Of a stretch of DNA of 64,000 bases, positions 11,601 through 23,881 are shown one piece after another. Positions within the stretch are counted from its first letter, which is position 1, and each line of letters starts with the position of its first letter. The position numbers and the translations under genes were made by a program. The DNA is taken from contig JAHREC010000013.1 of NCBI GenBank assembly GCA_020081605.1, forward strand, positions 6,262,001 to 6,326,000, in the 5' to 3' direction. Origin of the DNA: Albifimbria verrucaria. Its lineage: Eukaryota > Ascomycota > Sordariomycetes > Hypocreales > Stachybotryaceae. A model generated the notes under the pieces. It searched no databases and was not told the DNA's origin. It was given only the letters and a program-made list of their open reading frames with translations.

Positions 11601-13418
11601 GATTCTACTACATGACGAGCTCGTCAAAAGACTTTCGCCTCAATCTTTGGCAGCTTCAACATGTGATTTCGAGCTGAACGAGGCTCATGCTCGCTCCATA
11701 ATTACACCGATCGATCATCACAATAGCATCTTACTGGAGCCCACATCAAATGGGTCTCCCCAGATAGTGGGGTGTCCGGGCCGCAAAGCCGCCCACCTTG
11801 TTCCCATCCAAGAGCTGCCACGGGAGAACAAGGTGATAAGGCGGCCTGATTGGGTGCATCACCGGGGCTGTTCTGTCCCATTTCGAGAATGGGCATTGGC
11901 CACGGCGGCGTCGTAGGCAGCAAGTCGCTGAGATTGGATTCCCGTCAATGGAGATGCGTACCTCTCAATCATTTCTACGGTTGCATTCTAGAATGAGCTG
12001 CACCGAAGTGTCTGTCTCGTGATGTACTTTATGTCCCTGCCGCAGCAGCCACCAGTCTGTACGTAACGGGGTGTGTGCGAGCGTGAAGCGGAGGTGTATT
12101 TGTTAGCTCATCATCCCAGCCCAGTGGTCCCATTCGGACCCTGGCGTTCGAGCCACGGACCTGCGGGTTTCGGGACGTTGACAATCAATTGGGCCAGGTT
12201 ACCAGTGGCATTTGCCCAGGACTCCCACAAGCACTAGAGTGGCAGGCGTCGTCGATCGCCCGTCACGCGGGATCCATTGGTCATCGAAAGTTCTTCGCTG
12301 GCCATGTTGTTTCCCAAGTGCCGCTCGTATCTCGATGTCACGAGCTAGACCGCCAATGATTAGACTGCTACGTGGACAAAGGGCGGTGCCTGGCCATCTC
12401 ACGCGCGCGCCCTGCGATATCACGATTTAGATTGCGGATTTGCATTTGGCACTATCTCACTGACATGAGCCAATGGTCGACCGCCCTGGCCCGGTCGCAT
12501 TCCCTGCATGGTAGCACTGGCGGATCTCTCTGTATAGTGGATGATGCAAGCTGGAGCCAAACATCCCGCGTCCACCAACGCATCTCAACCACATGCTGTT
12601 CAAGGGTCTGCTCCCCACTTAAGCATGTGTCGTTTGCCTTGCTTACGGAGCGTCTCCAAGCACTGATTCCAAAAGCAGGAGATGCGGCCAAGCAACGCCA
12701 GGCAAACAATGGGCCCTCTGCACTTCGTTTCTGTTCCAAGGTGAGCGCAGCCCGCTCATGCGGTCCGCTCCTACCGATATGGCAAATCGTGTCGATGGCC
12801 TGCCAATATATGGTAGATAAGGCAAGTTCCAAGTTGCTGCATCACCTCCACTCCAGCATGCCTTGGCCAGTCGCGGGTTTTCGGCAAACCCCACGACCTC
12901 TGTTGATCACCAGCTCCCACGGGTTGGTAGTCCATATTTTGCAATCTTGCTGCCATGCAACATGCCGCGGCTAGGGTGTCTTTTATATACCGACCCTCCC
13001 GATCTCACCGTAGCGTGCTCCATCTCACAAGTTCCCTGGCTGTTACATCCGGGCCTGTTTGGATCAACAGGTGTGCATAAGATACAGCTGGGTGTCTTCA
13101 TTTATAAACGAACGGTTGACCAGGCTATATAAACTTTGGGGTAGAAGTTTACATGTCTGTGAGCACGCCTTGATATTGCATGTCTCTCACGGGCTAAGTT
13201 GAAGTCTCTTCCCATCTCACACTCCCTCCCAACCATTGCTAGGGATATCTGGATTTGTTTCTTTGCCGATCGTTTGTTTGTCCGCAGAGACTGGGCTTCC
13301 CTGACCAACGAATGCACAAGTAGGCAGTACACTGTGACCCTCTCAGAACCACATCAAAGCGCCCATTCTTCACTTCCAACACCACGCCCCTGTAAATATA
13401 ACAGCCCTAACGAACGCC
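8648..13418. other. 4.8 kb gene-free stretch of ordinary base composition
   Basis: Open frames stay below about 200 codons, overlap on both strands and show no recognisable domain, splice pattern or repeat. Composition is not AT-rich, so repeat-induced point mutation is not evident from inspection. I see no terminal repeats or transposase or reverse-transcriptase motifs. The last 300 bp should hold the GH3 promoter. It may be a decayed element or gene, or undetected non-coding transcription. Confidence 0.5.
13126..13133 (+). promoter_or_regulatory. Candidate TATA box (TATATAAA) of the GH3 gene
   Basis: TATATAAA about 290 bp upstream of the beta-glucosidase start. C/T-rich DNA follows. Confidence 0.35.
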
Positions 13419-16312
13419 ATGGATACCGAATCGAATAACTCAAATACTACCCCTGACACGGAGTTCTCTCCGCCAAACAGCCCCCACGAAAGATCGAGCT
13501 GCTAAACAATGCGAGGTTAACCGCAAAGCAACAGCTTAGTGAGCTATCCTTGGAAGAAAAGGTATGCACCATGAGTTTGAGCTATTCTGGCCTTACTAAT
13601 GAGATGCTAGGTTTCACTGCTCACAGCGGCCGACTTTTGGAGAACGAAGGCCATTCCAGAGAAAGGTATTCCTGCGATCAAGACCACAGACGGCCCCAAT
13701 GGAGCGCGAGGAGGCATCTTTGTTGGTGGCACCAAGGTATGATGATCCAACAGTGTGCGTGAGGAGCATTGAGCTGATCTGTTAGGCTGCCCTTTTCCTT
13801 GTGGCATTTCCTTGGCCGCAACATGGAACAAGGACCTTCTTTACGAGGTCGGCCAGCATCTGGCTGAGGAGGCCAAGGCCAGGTCGGCGAACGCCCTACT
13901 TGCTCCTACCGTCTGCATGCACCGTCATCCCCTGGGAGGTCGCAACTTTGAGTCATTCTCCGAAGATCCTTTGCTCACTGGCAAATTGGCTGCTCAGTAC
14001 GTCAAGGGACTTCAGGAGAAAGGTGTTGCTGCCACCATCAAGCGTAAGTTTATCCCTTAGGAACCGTACCAAACGCAACGCTAATTCCAAATAGATTTCG
14101 TGGGTAATGAGCAGGAGACACACAGGTTGACGATAGATTCGTTGATCAGAGAGCGACCCTTGCGAGAGCTTTACCTTCGTCCTTTCGAGATTGCCATTCG
14201 CGAAGCGAACCCATGGGCTGTCATGTCCTCTTACAACCTTGTCAATGGTGTTCATGCTGACCAACACTTTCACACCCTGAAGGATATTCTTCGGGGAGAA
14301 TGGGGATACGATGGGTGAGTCGGTTCCATAAGCGACTTGGAACTCTAGCTAACATCTGAGCAGTGCCGTCATCTCTGACTGGGGCGGTACCACTTCCACA
14401 GTTGAGTCACTGCAAGCAGGTTGTGACGTTGAGTTCCCATATTCGCCAAAATGGCGGTTAGACAAACTTGTTGCGGCTGTGGAAGAAGGTCGCCTTGACG
14501 TCGAGGACATTGACCGGGCAACAGAGAACATTCTCACTCTAGTGGCTCGCGTGAAGGGCGATGACATGTCGGAAGAACTCCCCGAGCGGGAGAACGATCT
14601 TGAAACAACAAGGGCTCTGATCCGGACTGCTGGTCATGAAGGTCTAACCCTGCTTAAGAACGAAAGCGAGATCCTGCCGCTGTGCCCCAAGAACACTAAG
14701 GTTGCCGTGATTGGCCCCAACGCGAATCGCGCGATAGCTGGCGGTGGTGGCAGTGCGAGTCTGAACCCCTACTACACAACAATCCCGCTGGAAAGCATTC
14801 GACGTGTGGCCGAGAAGGAGGTCACCTTCGCACAAGGTTGCCACATTCACAAATGGCTACCGGTAGCGTCGCCTTACTGCACTGATAAGTCCGGCAAACC
14901 GGGTGTCACCATCAACTGGTTCGCAGGCGACAAGTTCGAAGGCGAGCCTGTCGTTGTGCAGCGACGCACCAACACGGACCTCTTCCTCTGGGACTCTGCC
15001 CCTTGCAGCAGGTAGGTCCTGAATGGTCCGCCGTGGCAACCACGCATATCACGCCCACAACGACAGGAAAACATACCGTCAGCTTTATGAGTGTGGGTCC
15101 CGGAAAGCTGTACGTGAACGGCAAGATGGTCCTGGATCTTTGGGATTGGACCGAGGAGGGAGAGGCCATGTTTGACGGCTCAATCGACTACTTGGTCGAA
15201 GTTGAAATGGAGGCCGGCAAGGCTGTCGAGCTGAAGGTCGAGATGACTAACGAGTTGCGCCCCTTGGCCAAGCAGAAGCAGTTTGGCATAACCCACAAAT
15301 ACGGCGGATGCCGCATCGGATTCAAGCAAGAGGACAAGATTGACTACGTCCAGGAGGCCGTCGAAGCGGCGAAACAGGCTGATGTTGCCGTGGTGATTGT
15401 TGGTGTGGACGCTGAGTGGGAGTCGGAGGGCTACGACCGACAGACGATGGATCTGCCTGTTGATGGCAGCCAAGATAGACTGATCGAGGCAGTTGTTAAG
15501 GCGAACCCGCGAACCATCGTGGTCAACCAGTCAGGTAGCCCGGTACACATGCCTTGGGCCGAGCGGGTCCCGGCCATCATCCAGGGTTGGTATCAAGGCC
15601 AGGAGGCAGGCAATGCTCTGGCCGATGTCTTGTTCGGTATCGCGAGCCCCAGCGGCAAGCTTCCGGTATGTTTAGTCGTTACATAGCTCTTCCACCTCAT
15701 ATACTAACCTCACAAAGGCAACTTTCCCGGAAAGAATCGAGCAGACGCCCGCATGGCACAACTGGCCAGGTGAGAACCTCAAGGTCCTCTACGGTGAAGG
15801 TCTCTTCGTTGGCTACAAGCACTACGAACGCTCCCGCATCACGCCGCTCTTCCCATTCGGACACGGTCTCTCCTATACCACCTTCGAGTACGGCCGACCA
15901 GAGATCTCATCGCGAGAGCTTACCGCCAACGGCAGCATCAAGATCACGCTGGCCATCTCCAACACAGGAACACGAGCTGGAGCGGAAATCGTGCAGGTGT
16001 ACGTGCATGACGTCAAGAGCCGACTGCCACGACCTGAAAAGGAGCTGGTCGCGTTCGAAAAGGTTTTCCTTGAAGCCGACGAGACGAGGCACATCACCGT
16101 TGAGCTGGACAAGTACGCTGTTGGGTACTACGACGACGCGATTTCTAGCTGGATCGCCGAGGAGGGTGCGTTCAAGGTGTTGATTGGAGCATCAAGCGCG
16201 GACATCAGGTAAGTCTCGGTTCGCGCCTCAATTCTGTACGGGTTAGCTAACAGACGTCCACAGACGTTCAACGACATTCCAGGTGAAGGAGTCGTTCACA
16301 TGGGTCTTCTGA
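13419..16312 (+). CDS. GH3 beta-glucosidase with inserted PA14 domain, probably intracellular
   Basis: About 863 aa in seven exons. The GH3 N-terminal barrel runs from 'LSELSLEEKVSLLTAADFW' through 'DGPNGARG', 'GGRNFESFSEDP' and 'KHFVGNEQE' to the nucleophile motif 'AVISDWGG' (Asp at about 255). A PA14 insert lies at about 410-570 and the second GH3 domain includes 'GYDRQTMDLP'. A fibronectin-III-like tail starts near 730 after 'PLFPFGHGLSYT'. Introns are 13562-13610, 13737-13785, 14044-14094, 14315-14363, 15666-15717 and 16209-16263 (49-55 bp). PA14-bearing fungal GH3 enzymes remove terminal beta-glucosyl units. No signal peptide follows the start MDTESNNSN, so a cytosolic role is likely. 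One base is missing near 13481-13485, 13797 and 14999-15002. Confidence 0.9.
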
Positions 16313-17007
16313 TGAGGTAGCGCCACGTGTTATAGGGGTCTCAATCGCGCTTAAGTGTCGATTGTCGCTCCCGGCGCCTAGCACATCACACAAACTGTAT
16401 ATAGTGGTGTCTCATCACCAACTGTCTCCACGACACCGTCATTTCATGTCGCTCCTTGCGAGGCTGCACCCAGTCTACTCCGACACAGCGTGTGGCTTTC
16501 AAGGTGTCCAATGTACAATCTGCTCAGGAAGTTTTTGTTATATCAGTGGGAGACGGGCTTCTACTTGAGGTCGAGTGGGAGGAGTAGTCACACAAGGTGG
16601 CTGGACAGCTTGGGGTTTCGTGTTTGTTTTACTTAGTCTTGTTGGAACGTGCGTCTGGGCGCTGGAAAGGCGCAAACTCCAGATTTCTTGAGATCACCGC
16701 TATGTCTTGTTTACATTTGCGCCCTGGGAGCCAGGGCTCTAGTCTTGATCATGCGAAGTGTTTTCCCTTCTCGTCTCTCGGGTCTGTTCCGTAACCAAAT
16801 TGCGACACGTTGCGTGTCTTTTAAAAATCCTGAAAAGTGTCAACCGTGGTCCCTTGTTCTTCAGCTGGGTGAAAATACCTCGTTTAATGGGGACACCCGC
16901 CGACATGTCATTGAATCCCGTTTCATGGGACTCAGCACATCGGCCAACTCGTATCTGGTCATAGCCAGGGCTTATTCACGTCGCTGCTTGCCCTCCGCTG
17001 TATTTGC
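16313..17007. other. 3' flank of GH3 and of the Y14 gene
   Basis: Region between convergent genes. No credible coding frame or RNA gene seen. Confidence 0.55.
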
Positions 17008-17527
17008 CTACTCATCACGCTCCTGCTTCTCCGGACTCCTGCTGCGGCTGCGCGGTCGTCTGCCGCCGCCTGCTCTGCCGCCGCGTCCTCCCTTGCCTCC
17101 AGGCGGCGGTCGGACGAACGCAAAGTCAACCTGCACAGTCTGGTCCAGCAGCTTCGTGTCATGCGCGCCATCGATGGCGGCCCTCGCCTCCTCCAGTGTC
17201 GCGTACTCGATCAGAGCGTAGCCCTAGAGAATCACCGGTCGTCAGCTCTGTGCTCGTAGATGGCGGGCGCGCCAGCTCGTACCTTGACATAACCGCTACG
17301 GCGGTCGAGGTTGAGGTGCAGGTTCTTGATTTCGCCATATTCTCCAAACTTGTCCTGGATTGCCTCCTCATCGGCCTCCTCGTGGACGTTGGTGACGACG
17401 ATGATCCAGCCCTCGATAGAGCGGACGGCCGTGGCTTTGGCGTGGGTCTGCATCTCGGACTCGTTGGCCGGGGCGGGCGGGGCGAGCCGCTGTCGACATT
17501 GTCGACATCCATTTCTACGTCCGCCAT
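17008..17527 (-). CDS. Exon-junction-complex RNA-binding protein Y14 (RBM8A)
   Basis: 153 aa. An acidic N-terminus '[12 protein letters not shown]' leads to '[19 protein letters not shown]' and a single RRM at about residues 55-135 ('[20 protein letters not shown]', 'GYVKGYALIEY', 'VDFAFVRPP'). It ends in a Gly/Arg and RS-like tail. Y14 pairs with Mago inside the exon junction complex, marking spliced mRNAs. One intron at 17224-17282 (59 bp) lies within the RRM at YVK/GYA. One C is missing in the Pro/Ala-rich linker near 17475, without which the acidic N-terminus and RRM fall in different frames. Length and domain layout match the family. Confidence 0.92.
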
Positions 17528-18246
17528 GATGTGAAGAGGGCGATTCGAGGAGAGGGGAGCAAGAGGGTGGCCGTTGAGGTGTTGTGCAGAGGTCTCGAAG
17601 CTTCACGATGTTAGGTTGAGGATGGGTTCTGTCACGTGACGGACAATCAATTCGATGAAGCCGTGGAGGAGACAAAATGAGAGCTTCTCCATTTGGTGGC
17701 GTTTATCGTTGGAAAAATGATGGGTTTACAGATGCGGCACGCAGATGCGCGCTTAGGAGCTACGTTGAAATTGGATATCTGAGGTCTCTCGAGGATTATG
17801 CTATCCTAGGAATATGAAGACATGGACGGATAGAAGCATTCACACAACAATCACATAGGGCTGTCCATCGAAGAAAAACGACATTTCTCTGAAGGCCCTC
17901 TCCAGAAAGGAAATCCGTGCACACTTTGATCAGTCCAACAGTGGTGGATGACAATCCAGCCCGCCATCATGACTCATATCCAGGCAGCATAAATCACGTT
18001 GTAAGATGATAATTCCAATATGCGGACGAATGTTGTTGTATTGACAAACGACACCGGACGCCGAGTCGAGCCGTCGCGCTTCGTCGCACCGCTCTTTTGA
18101 TATAACATGAGAGGTGCTCAGCCTATCGATCGGCTGGACCTAAATCCATTTCTCCCTCTACTCATATGGAGTGAAACCCATCGGAGAACCGTACATCGTG
18201 TCTCGCCAGTCGCCGTTAACCCTCGTGCCTCGTAGTTGTTCGTTAT
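17528..18246. other. Intergenic between the Y14 and eS30 genes
   Basis: Upstream region of Y14 and 3' flank of eS30. Nothing else recognised. Confidence 0.5.
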
Positions 18247-18634
18247 TTAGCTGCCGGGGTTGGGGTTCATCTGCAAAAATTTTCACGTCAGAATATTGCT
18301 CGGATTGTATCGCAGTTTCGTTCGTGTCGGCTCACCTTGCGCTTGCCACCGGTCAGGGCAACGTTGACGAAACGACGGGTGTACTTGAGGCGCTTCAGGG
18401 CACGGCCCTTGGGGACCTTGCTCTTCTCCTGAGGCTCAACCTGTAGGACAATGGTGGTTAGTATTCTGGAGGATTCGTGCGAGAAAAAAGTCGTCGGGAA
18501 GATCGGGTTTATCGTACTTTGGGGTCTGAGACTTGACCTTGCCTGGAAGAAAGAGTCAGTATCGCAGAAATCGCAAGAGGTGGCATCGAGGTCGACGTAC
18601 CGGCACGGGCAAGAGATCCGTGAACTTTACCCAT
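18247..18634 (-). CDS. 40S ribosomal protein eS30 (FAU type)
   Basis: 62 aa in four tiny exons, too short for simple frame scanning. It starts '[12 protein letters not shown]', continues 'KVKSQTPK', '[15 protein letters not shown]' and '[12 protein letters not shown]', and ends 'ALTGGKRK' plus 'MNPNPGS'. It is highly basic and matches fungal eS30, which has no ubiquitin-like fusion. Introns are 18543-18600, 18441-18517 and 18271-18335. The exon 2/intron 2 junction is one base short: the genome reads CCAAA then GTACG, where CCAAAG/GTACG is expected. This agrees with the missing-base pattern of the whole window. Three introns in so small a ribosomal-protein gene is normal for filamentous fungi. 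Confidence 0.93.
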
Positions 18635-19462
18635 GGTGATGGATTTGTGGTGTTGGTGATGTGGATGATGAGTCGACGGTAAGCCTGACGCTGGGTTTTT
18701 CGGGAATTTGGCAAATGGTTGTGGGCAAGCGGGAGGCGACGCTCACGTGAGTGGGGATGCCCTCTCGGGGCGGAGAAAGATGGCTCCGTGGTGGGGAGCA
18801 GTTTGCCCCACTGTCGACCTGACTGATGAGGCAGTGCTTTTTGACACTACGGGAACCAGAACCATCACCACCACTACCTGACCTATTATCCTAGCGGGCA
18901 TTAAATTTGCCTCTAATGATGTTGACGATGATGATAAGCTCGAAATCCGATGGATTAGATCCATCTCCGTGGGTTGCTTCGCCTCCTCTCATGGATTTTA
19001 TGGAGCCTCATAAATAAGTGCTTTGTATGTACCGTATCTATCAAGTGATAATGATACGTATAATTACACTCATTACTGAAACAGTCTCGATCGACAGCAA
19101 TCCAGCCCAGTCGAGCACTGCCAACGTTGAACAGACGCGGGATTCCGTGGAAATGCATCCTATCCCACGCGAAAAACTTGGTGCCACATGACGGGAGTTT
19201 CCTGGATTGACCGCGGAGCCACTGAAAAGAAGTGCCTGAATCCCGGAAGCCCGGGCCAAACGCTCCATGCTGACGTCACTGACAATGGCTGCATCGGCTC
19301 GATCGCAGCACTCGCTGATATGTGTGATAAGTAGGCACACAGCAGCTCACTCCGTCGGCGCCGTGGCTGTCTCCGTGACTATGCTTTCTCAAACATTAGT
19401 ATTGTCTTTGTCTTAAACTGATGTTGCACAAATTCTGCCATCGTCAAGGTGGGTAAGTCAAC
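18635..19462. other. Divergent intergenic region between eS30 and the PAF-AH-like gene
   Basis: 828 bp separating divergently transcribed genes, expected to hold both promoters. No RNA gene or repeat seen. Confidence 0.5.
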
Positions 19463-21324
19463 ATGTCGAATCGATACCAGCCACAACGGCCCCTAAGGCC
19501 GACACAAGGCGCCTTCACAAGACGGCTGCCACGGTGCCCAAGAAAACCATTCGCGAACGGTTCCTGCACCGACTTCCCAACTACACGGGTCCGTACAGTG
19601 TCGGCTACATGGACATCGAGGTCCCCGCGCGGGACCCTCGACCCGTGTCTCCACTTCAGCGAGATGGGAAGCCGATCTTGCGATTAGATACCGTGTTGAT
19701 GGCCATATACTATCCTAGCGAACTTCAAGACGGCGAATATTGCCCCGACGGCAAGCATAAGCTCCATCGTGTAGACTGGATGCCAAGGCCGCGAGCTGCT
19801 ACGGCCAAAGGGTACGCCAAGTTCCTCAACGTCCCGGCGTTGCCTGTTACCGGTTACCTGGCCTGCACAACACTCTTCACAAAGTTGCCAGCGTTTCGTA
19901 ACTCTAAACTGGCTGGTCACTGGCCTGCGGATATCCTGAAGGATGATGGCCCAACAGGAGAGGCGGCACGAGACGATGAACGACATCCCAACGACAAACC
20001 ACGATTCCCCGTTATCATCTTTAGCCACGGATTGGGAGGGTCGAGACTCTGCTACAGTGCCATCTGTGGGGAACTGGCTAGTTTTGGCTTCATCGTCGTT
20101 GCTGTGGAGCACCGAGACGGAAGTGGTGCCAGGACCTACGTCAGCCTGCCCAAGGAAATCAAGCCCTCCGATATCGAGTCATCCACGGCGGTTCTACATA
20201 CACGCCAACCCAGTGGCCGCAACAAAAAAGAAAAGAAAGTTCAGCGCCGTAGAAAACAAGACTTGAATCCCTTCTACGTCGTCGACTATATCCTGCCCAA
20301 GGACAACGCCCAAGATACATCGCCAAACAACCCTCGGGGTGTCGATAAGAAACTTAGGTCGGCACAGATTGAACTACGACTGGAGGAGATTAAAGAAGCA
20401 TACCATGTGCTTAACCTCATCAACAGCGGACGTGGCGAAGAAGTTGCAGCCATGAATCTCCGGAAGAAAGGCAACATTGGCTCCAGCTCACTGGGCCTGA
20501 AAGGAGTCAAATGGGAAGACTGGGAGGATCGTATGTTTATGCACAACATCACGGCCATGGGGCACTCTTTTGGAGGTGCGACGACGGTACAAGTCTGTCG
20601 GGAGCACTCGTTCGACTGGATCGGACAGGGTGTTATCCTCGATGCCTGGGGTCAGGGCACTCCGCCTGCTAACGATGGACCAAGTGGAAAGGTGACAAAG
20701 CCTATTGTGTCTGTATGCTCTGAGGCATTCATGCACTGGAAAGACAACTTCGACCGTCTTGTTGATATCAGCAACGAAGCCCAGGAGTCCGGAGCCTTGT
20801 GTTGGATGATTACGATAGTGGGATCAACGCACTTATCCATGTCTGACTTTGCGGTGCTGTACCCGCACTGGATGTCGCTCTTTGCCAAAACCATGGTCAA
20901 CCCGAAGCGTGCGTTTTATCTCACCATGGCGGTTACGCTTGAGTTCCTCAAGCACACGCTACCGCCGGAGCAGACCAAGTACAACGAGTGGTTGGATGAC
21001 CAGCTACTGCGATCAGCGGAGCCACCGTCGGAGCCGGATGAGCCGGTGCGATTAGACCACGCCCCCGAGGACAAGTTCGTTGCGACACGTCTACGTATTC
21101 CGAATGAGTTCTCGACACGCATCAAGGCGTGGTTCAGGCGACAGTGGCGACGACTACTCTGCGTCATGGAAGATGGCGAGGAGCTGGGCAGGGGCCTCAA
21201 AGATTACGGAGAGGAAGAGGAGATATGGACGCACTTTTGCCCGGTGCCGAGTGAGCTGAACGCGCATATGAGCAAGTTCAAGAGTACCTCGGAACAGGGC
21301 ACAAGTGGGGAGGTGAGAGGATGA
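19463..21324 (+). CDS. Platelet-activating-factor acetylhydrolase-like alpha/beta hydrolase
   Basis: About 620 aa, intronless. After 'RERFLHRLPNYTGPYSVGY' come the strand/oxyanion segment 'IIFSHGLGGSRLCYS', 'VAVEHRDGSGARTY', the nucleophile elbow 'MGHSFGGATT' (Ser at about 369) and the His motif 'GSTHLSMSDF'. These match the PAF-AH type II family (PF03403), which removes short or oxidised acyl chains from phospholipids. Lys/Arg-rich inserts at about 240-290 and a long C-terminal extension make it larger than animal enzymes. No signal peptide is visible. The start at 19463 (MSNRYQPQ) needs one extra C in the run near 19490-19494. Otherwise translation would begin at a non-ATG codon near 19534. 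Confidence 0.87.
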
Positions 21325-23881
21325 GGGCTGAAGAAGCTACTGATGATACGAGCGACGATTCCGTTAAGAAGAAGGAGACGGAAGGGACTCAGGACTCAGC
21401 AGCGAACACATTATGAGATTGCAAAGCCACGATGCTTGAGCAAGGCGTTAGGTGGTTATCTAAATAGGTGGAGACTAGGCGCTTGGGATTTGATACCAAT
21501 GTGTTTATGATGGATATATTTGGCATGAGCTGCGACATGTATACATTCTATAGATGAGCATGCATAGCCTATTGGAAATTTACTTGTTTCTATGTAATTT
21601 GTTAAATGAGAGCAAATTTTGTGAATCAAATTATGGTGTTTGGGCTTGGCTGCTGAAGGTTATCTGTTTGTTAGAATCGAACATAATTCTACAACATAAA
21701 TCAGCCAACTAAATACGAAGTTTAGAATAACGGACTTCAGAAGCAGCACAACAAGGGATACTCACCACATACATTTACGGATTCTATAAATTGACTATAA
21801 TAACTTTCGTCTAAATGATTAACAGACAAAATTCACAATAATTCAATCCACTTCAGCATGCAAAGTGAATCACGTCATGGAAGTCGCTGCAAACCCAAGC
21901 CAAGCTGCAATGCTACCCTACACCGTTAGTGACAGCGACACTACTATAGCGTCTCCTATTATTGAGTCTCCCCACTACACCCTTTTCCTCTCCCAAGCAG
22001 CAGCATGCAAGAAAAAAAAATTAAAAAATTGGTCCATAACAGGGAGGGGAAGAGGACGATCCGGTTCCAGGCCCTGGGCCCACTCGGCGCTGCACCTGCG
22101 ACGGGAAGCGAGGGGGAACGCGGCAGAGCCATGGCACAGCAGGGGAGGAGGCTTGGGCCGGGGTCCGCCACACTTCGTATTGAAAAGGAAGCGTGGGAGA
22201 TGCCGCCAGGGCTGGAACCTGCATGCATAACATGGCCATGGACAGCGGTATTGCGCGCAGCCCAATATGCGGGTAAGAAGAGTTGGAAAGGGATGAGGAG
22301 ATGCAGTGCTGCCGTGGAGAGGAAGAAAAGAGCGTATTAATTGAATATATTATAGATGTCTTTTTTTCTTTTCTTTTCTTCCTTTTTTTCGAAAGAGAGG
22401 TAATGAAAGGAAACGTTAGCCTTGTATTTTTATTATTAATATAATTCTCCTCATCTTCATTATTCGTAGAGTCATTATTCAGTCATCCTCAATGCATGTG
22501 TTGTTCCTCCTTGCGTATGCGACCGGAAGAGGATCCGATCATCGGTTACAAGACATGATAAAAAGAAAAGAGAAACGATAACAGGACGTGAGGAGGGCGA
22601 CGCAGGTATCCGGTAGCCGCCTTGGTGCAGCTTGGCAGGCCTCTCGACGCTGGGCCAGGGGGTTTGTTAGTTCAGGGTTGGGGTTAGGCGTGGGCGTGGT
22701 GTGTGGTGTGGTGCGAGGTGAGGTGATGCTGGACGGAGACGCCGGGGCTTCAATCACCCGAGAAGCATGTTTTGTAGTTTTAAGCTTGAGTTGTGAGCGC
22801 GTGATGCCGTTTATGCTTCTCGTCGTTTTCTATCTAAGCTGATGGGCGTGGAAGCTAAGGCATGTAGGTTGTCAGGCTGACGCTGCTTGGCTGAGGAGGT
22901 GAGGTTAGGTAGTTGCGTGCTGAAGGCTGGCGGTTGACTACCCGACAACTAGTAACCCGTCTACAGTACAGTACGAGTTGGTGCTAAACTAGCAGCGAGA
23001 TGGTGGATGGATGGATATGGATGGTGTGGATGGTGGGTTGGTTGGTTGGTTAGGCCGGGCCAAGGATTGGTGGGGAGAGCTTGTGCCTGGTCTGGGTTGG
23101 CTGCATATCGTCATCCTTCCATCTCGTATTTGCAAACGGTTCGCTCCATCACGGATTGCCGTGGTCTGTGGTCTGTGGCCTGGTGTGTTCTGCTGCTCTG
23201 CTCTGCTCTGCTGTGCTTTGGCTCTCTCCCACAGATTTGGGATTTGGCATTGGGGTGGCCCGTAATATCATGTCTCCTCTGCCGTATCACCACACCCGAC
23301 GCCTTGTTTTTCTTTTCTATCCACTTCTCTACCTCTCCTGTAGATTCTTCTGCCCCTTGCGCATCACCATCTTCTTCGCCTTGACCCATCCGTCTGTCTG
23401 TCGCTCGTTCTCTTTTCTTATTGCTTCTCCATGTCTTGAATCGAAACTGGGCCTGGCGCAAAGAGCCCAATGCACAGGCGATCCACAGCTTGCGGGCTTC
23501 GTACAGGACATTACATACATTACATGACGAGAAAACAGGGTCCTGCCTAGGAGCTCAAGCGCGGCTGTGCGCAGCTGGCTGTTTGATCCCCATCCTGCTT
23601 TTGGTTGGCGGTTGCTTGCTTGCTTGCTTGCCGTCCTCACCTCACCTTACCTTCAAACGCAACACATACACGCAATCCGTCTTCTTTTGCTTATTTTTCC
23701 TTCTTCTTCTTTTACCGTCATTACCGGTCATTTTTGACACTCCGCATTCTTCGCTCCTGGCCCCTCACCCATCGCGGGTTGGATCCCAGGCTTACAAGGC
23801 GGTGTCTGTGTCTGACCCATCCACTACCACCACCACCACTATCACCACTTTAGCTGTGCTACCTCGCCAAAACCGTTGGCC
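21325..23881. other. 2.5 kb intergenic region with simple repeats
   Basis: 3' flank of the PAF-AH-like gene, then T-rich, GGAT/GGTT, CTCTG and GCTT simple-sequence stretches, then a C/T-rich block just upstream of 23882 that looks like a fungal promoter and 5' UTR. Open frames here are short and mutually overlapping. No RNA gene recognised. Confidence 0.5.
22998..23056. repeat. GGAT/GGTT tetranucleotide-rich tract
   Basis: Degenerate tandem GGAT units pass into GGTT units over about 60 bp. Confidence 0.75.

Noticed and set aside
12100..12200. tRNA-like GTTCGAGCC near 12142 with a TAGCTCA-like sequence upstream
   Set aside because: I could not form proper T, D and acceptor stems around it.
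8648..13418. RIP-mutated transposon
   Set aside because: The stretch is not AT-rich and shows no transposase, reverse-transcriptase or terminal-repeat traces by eye.
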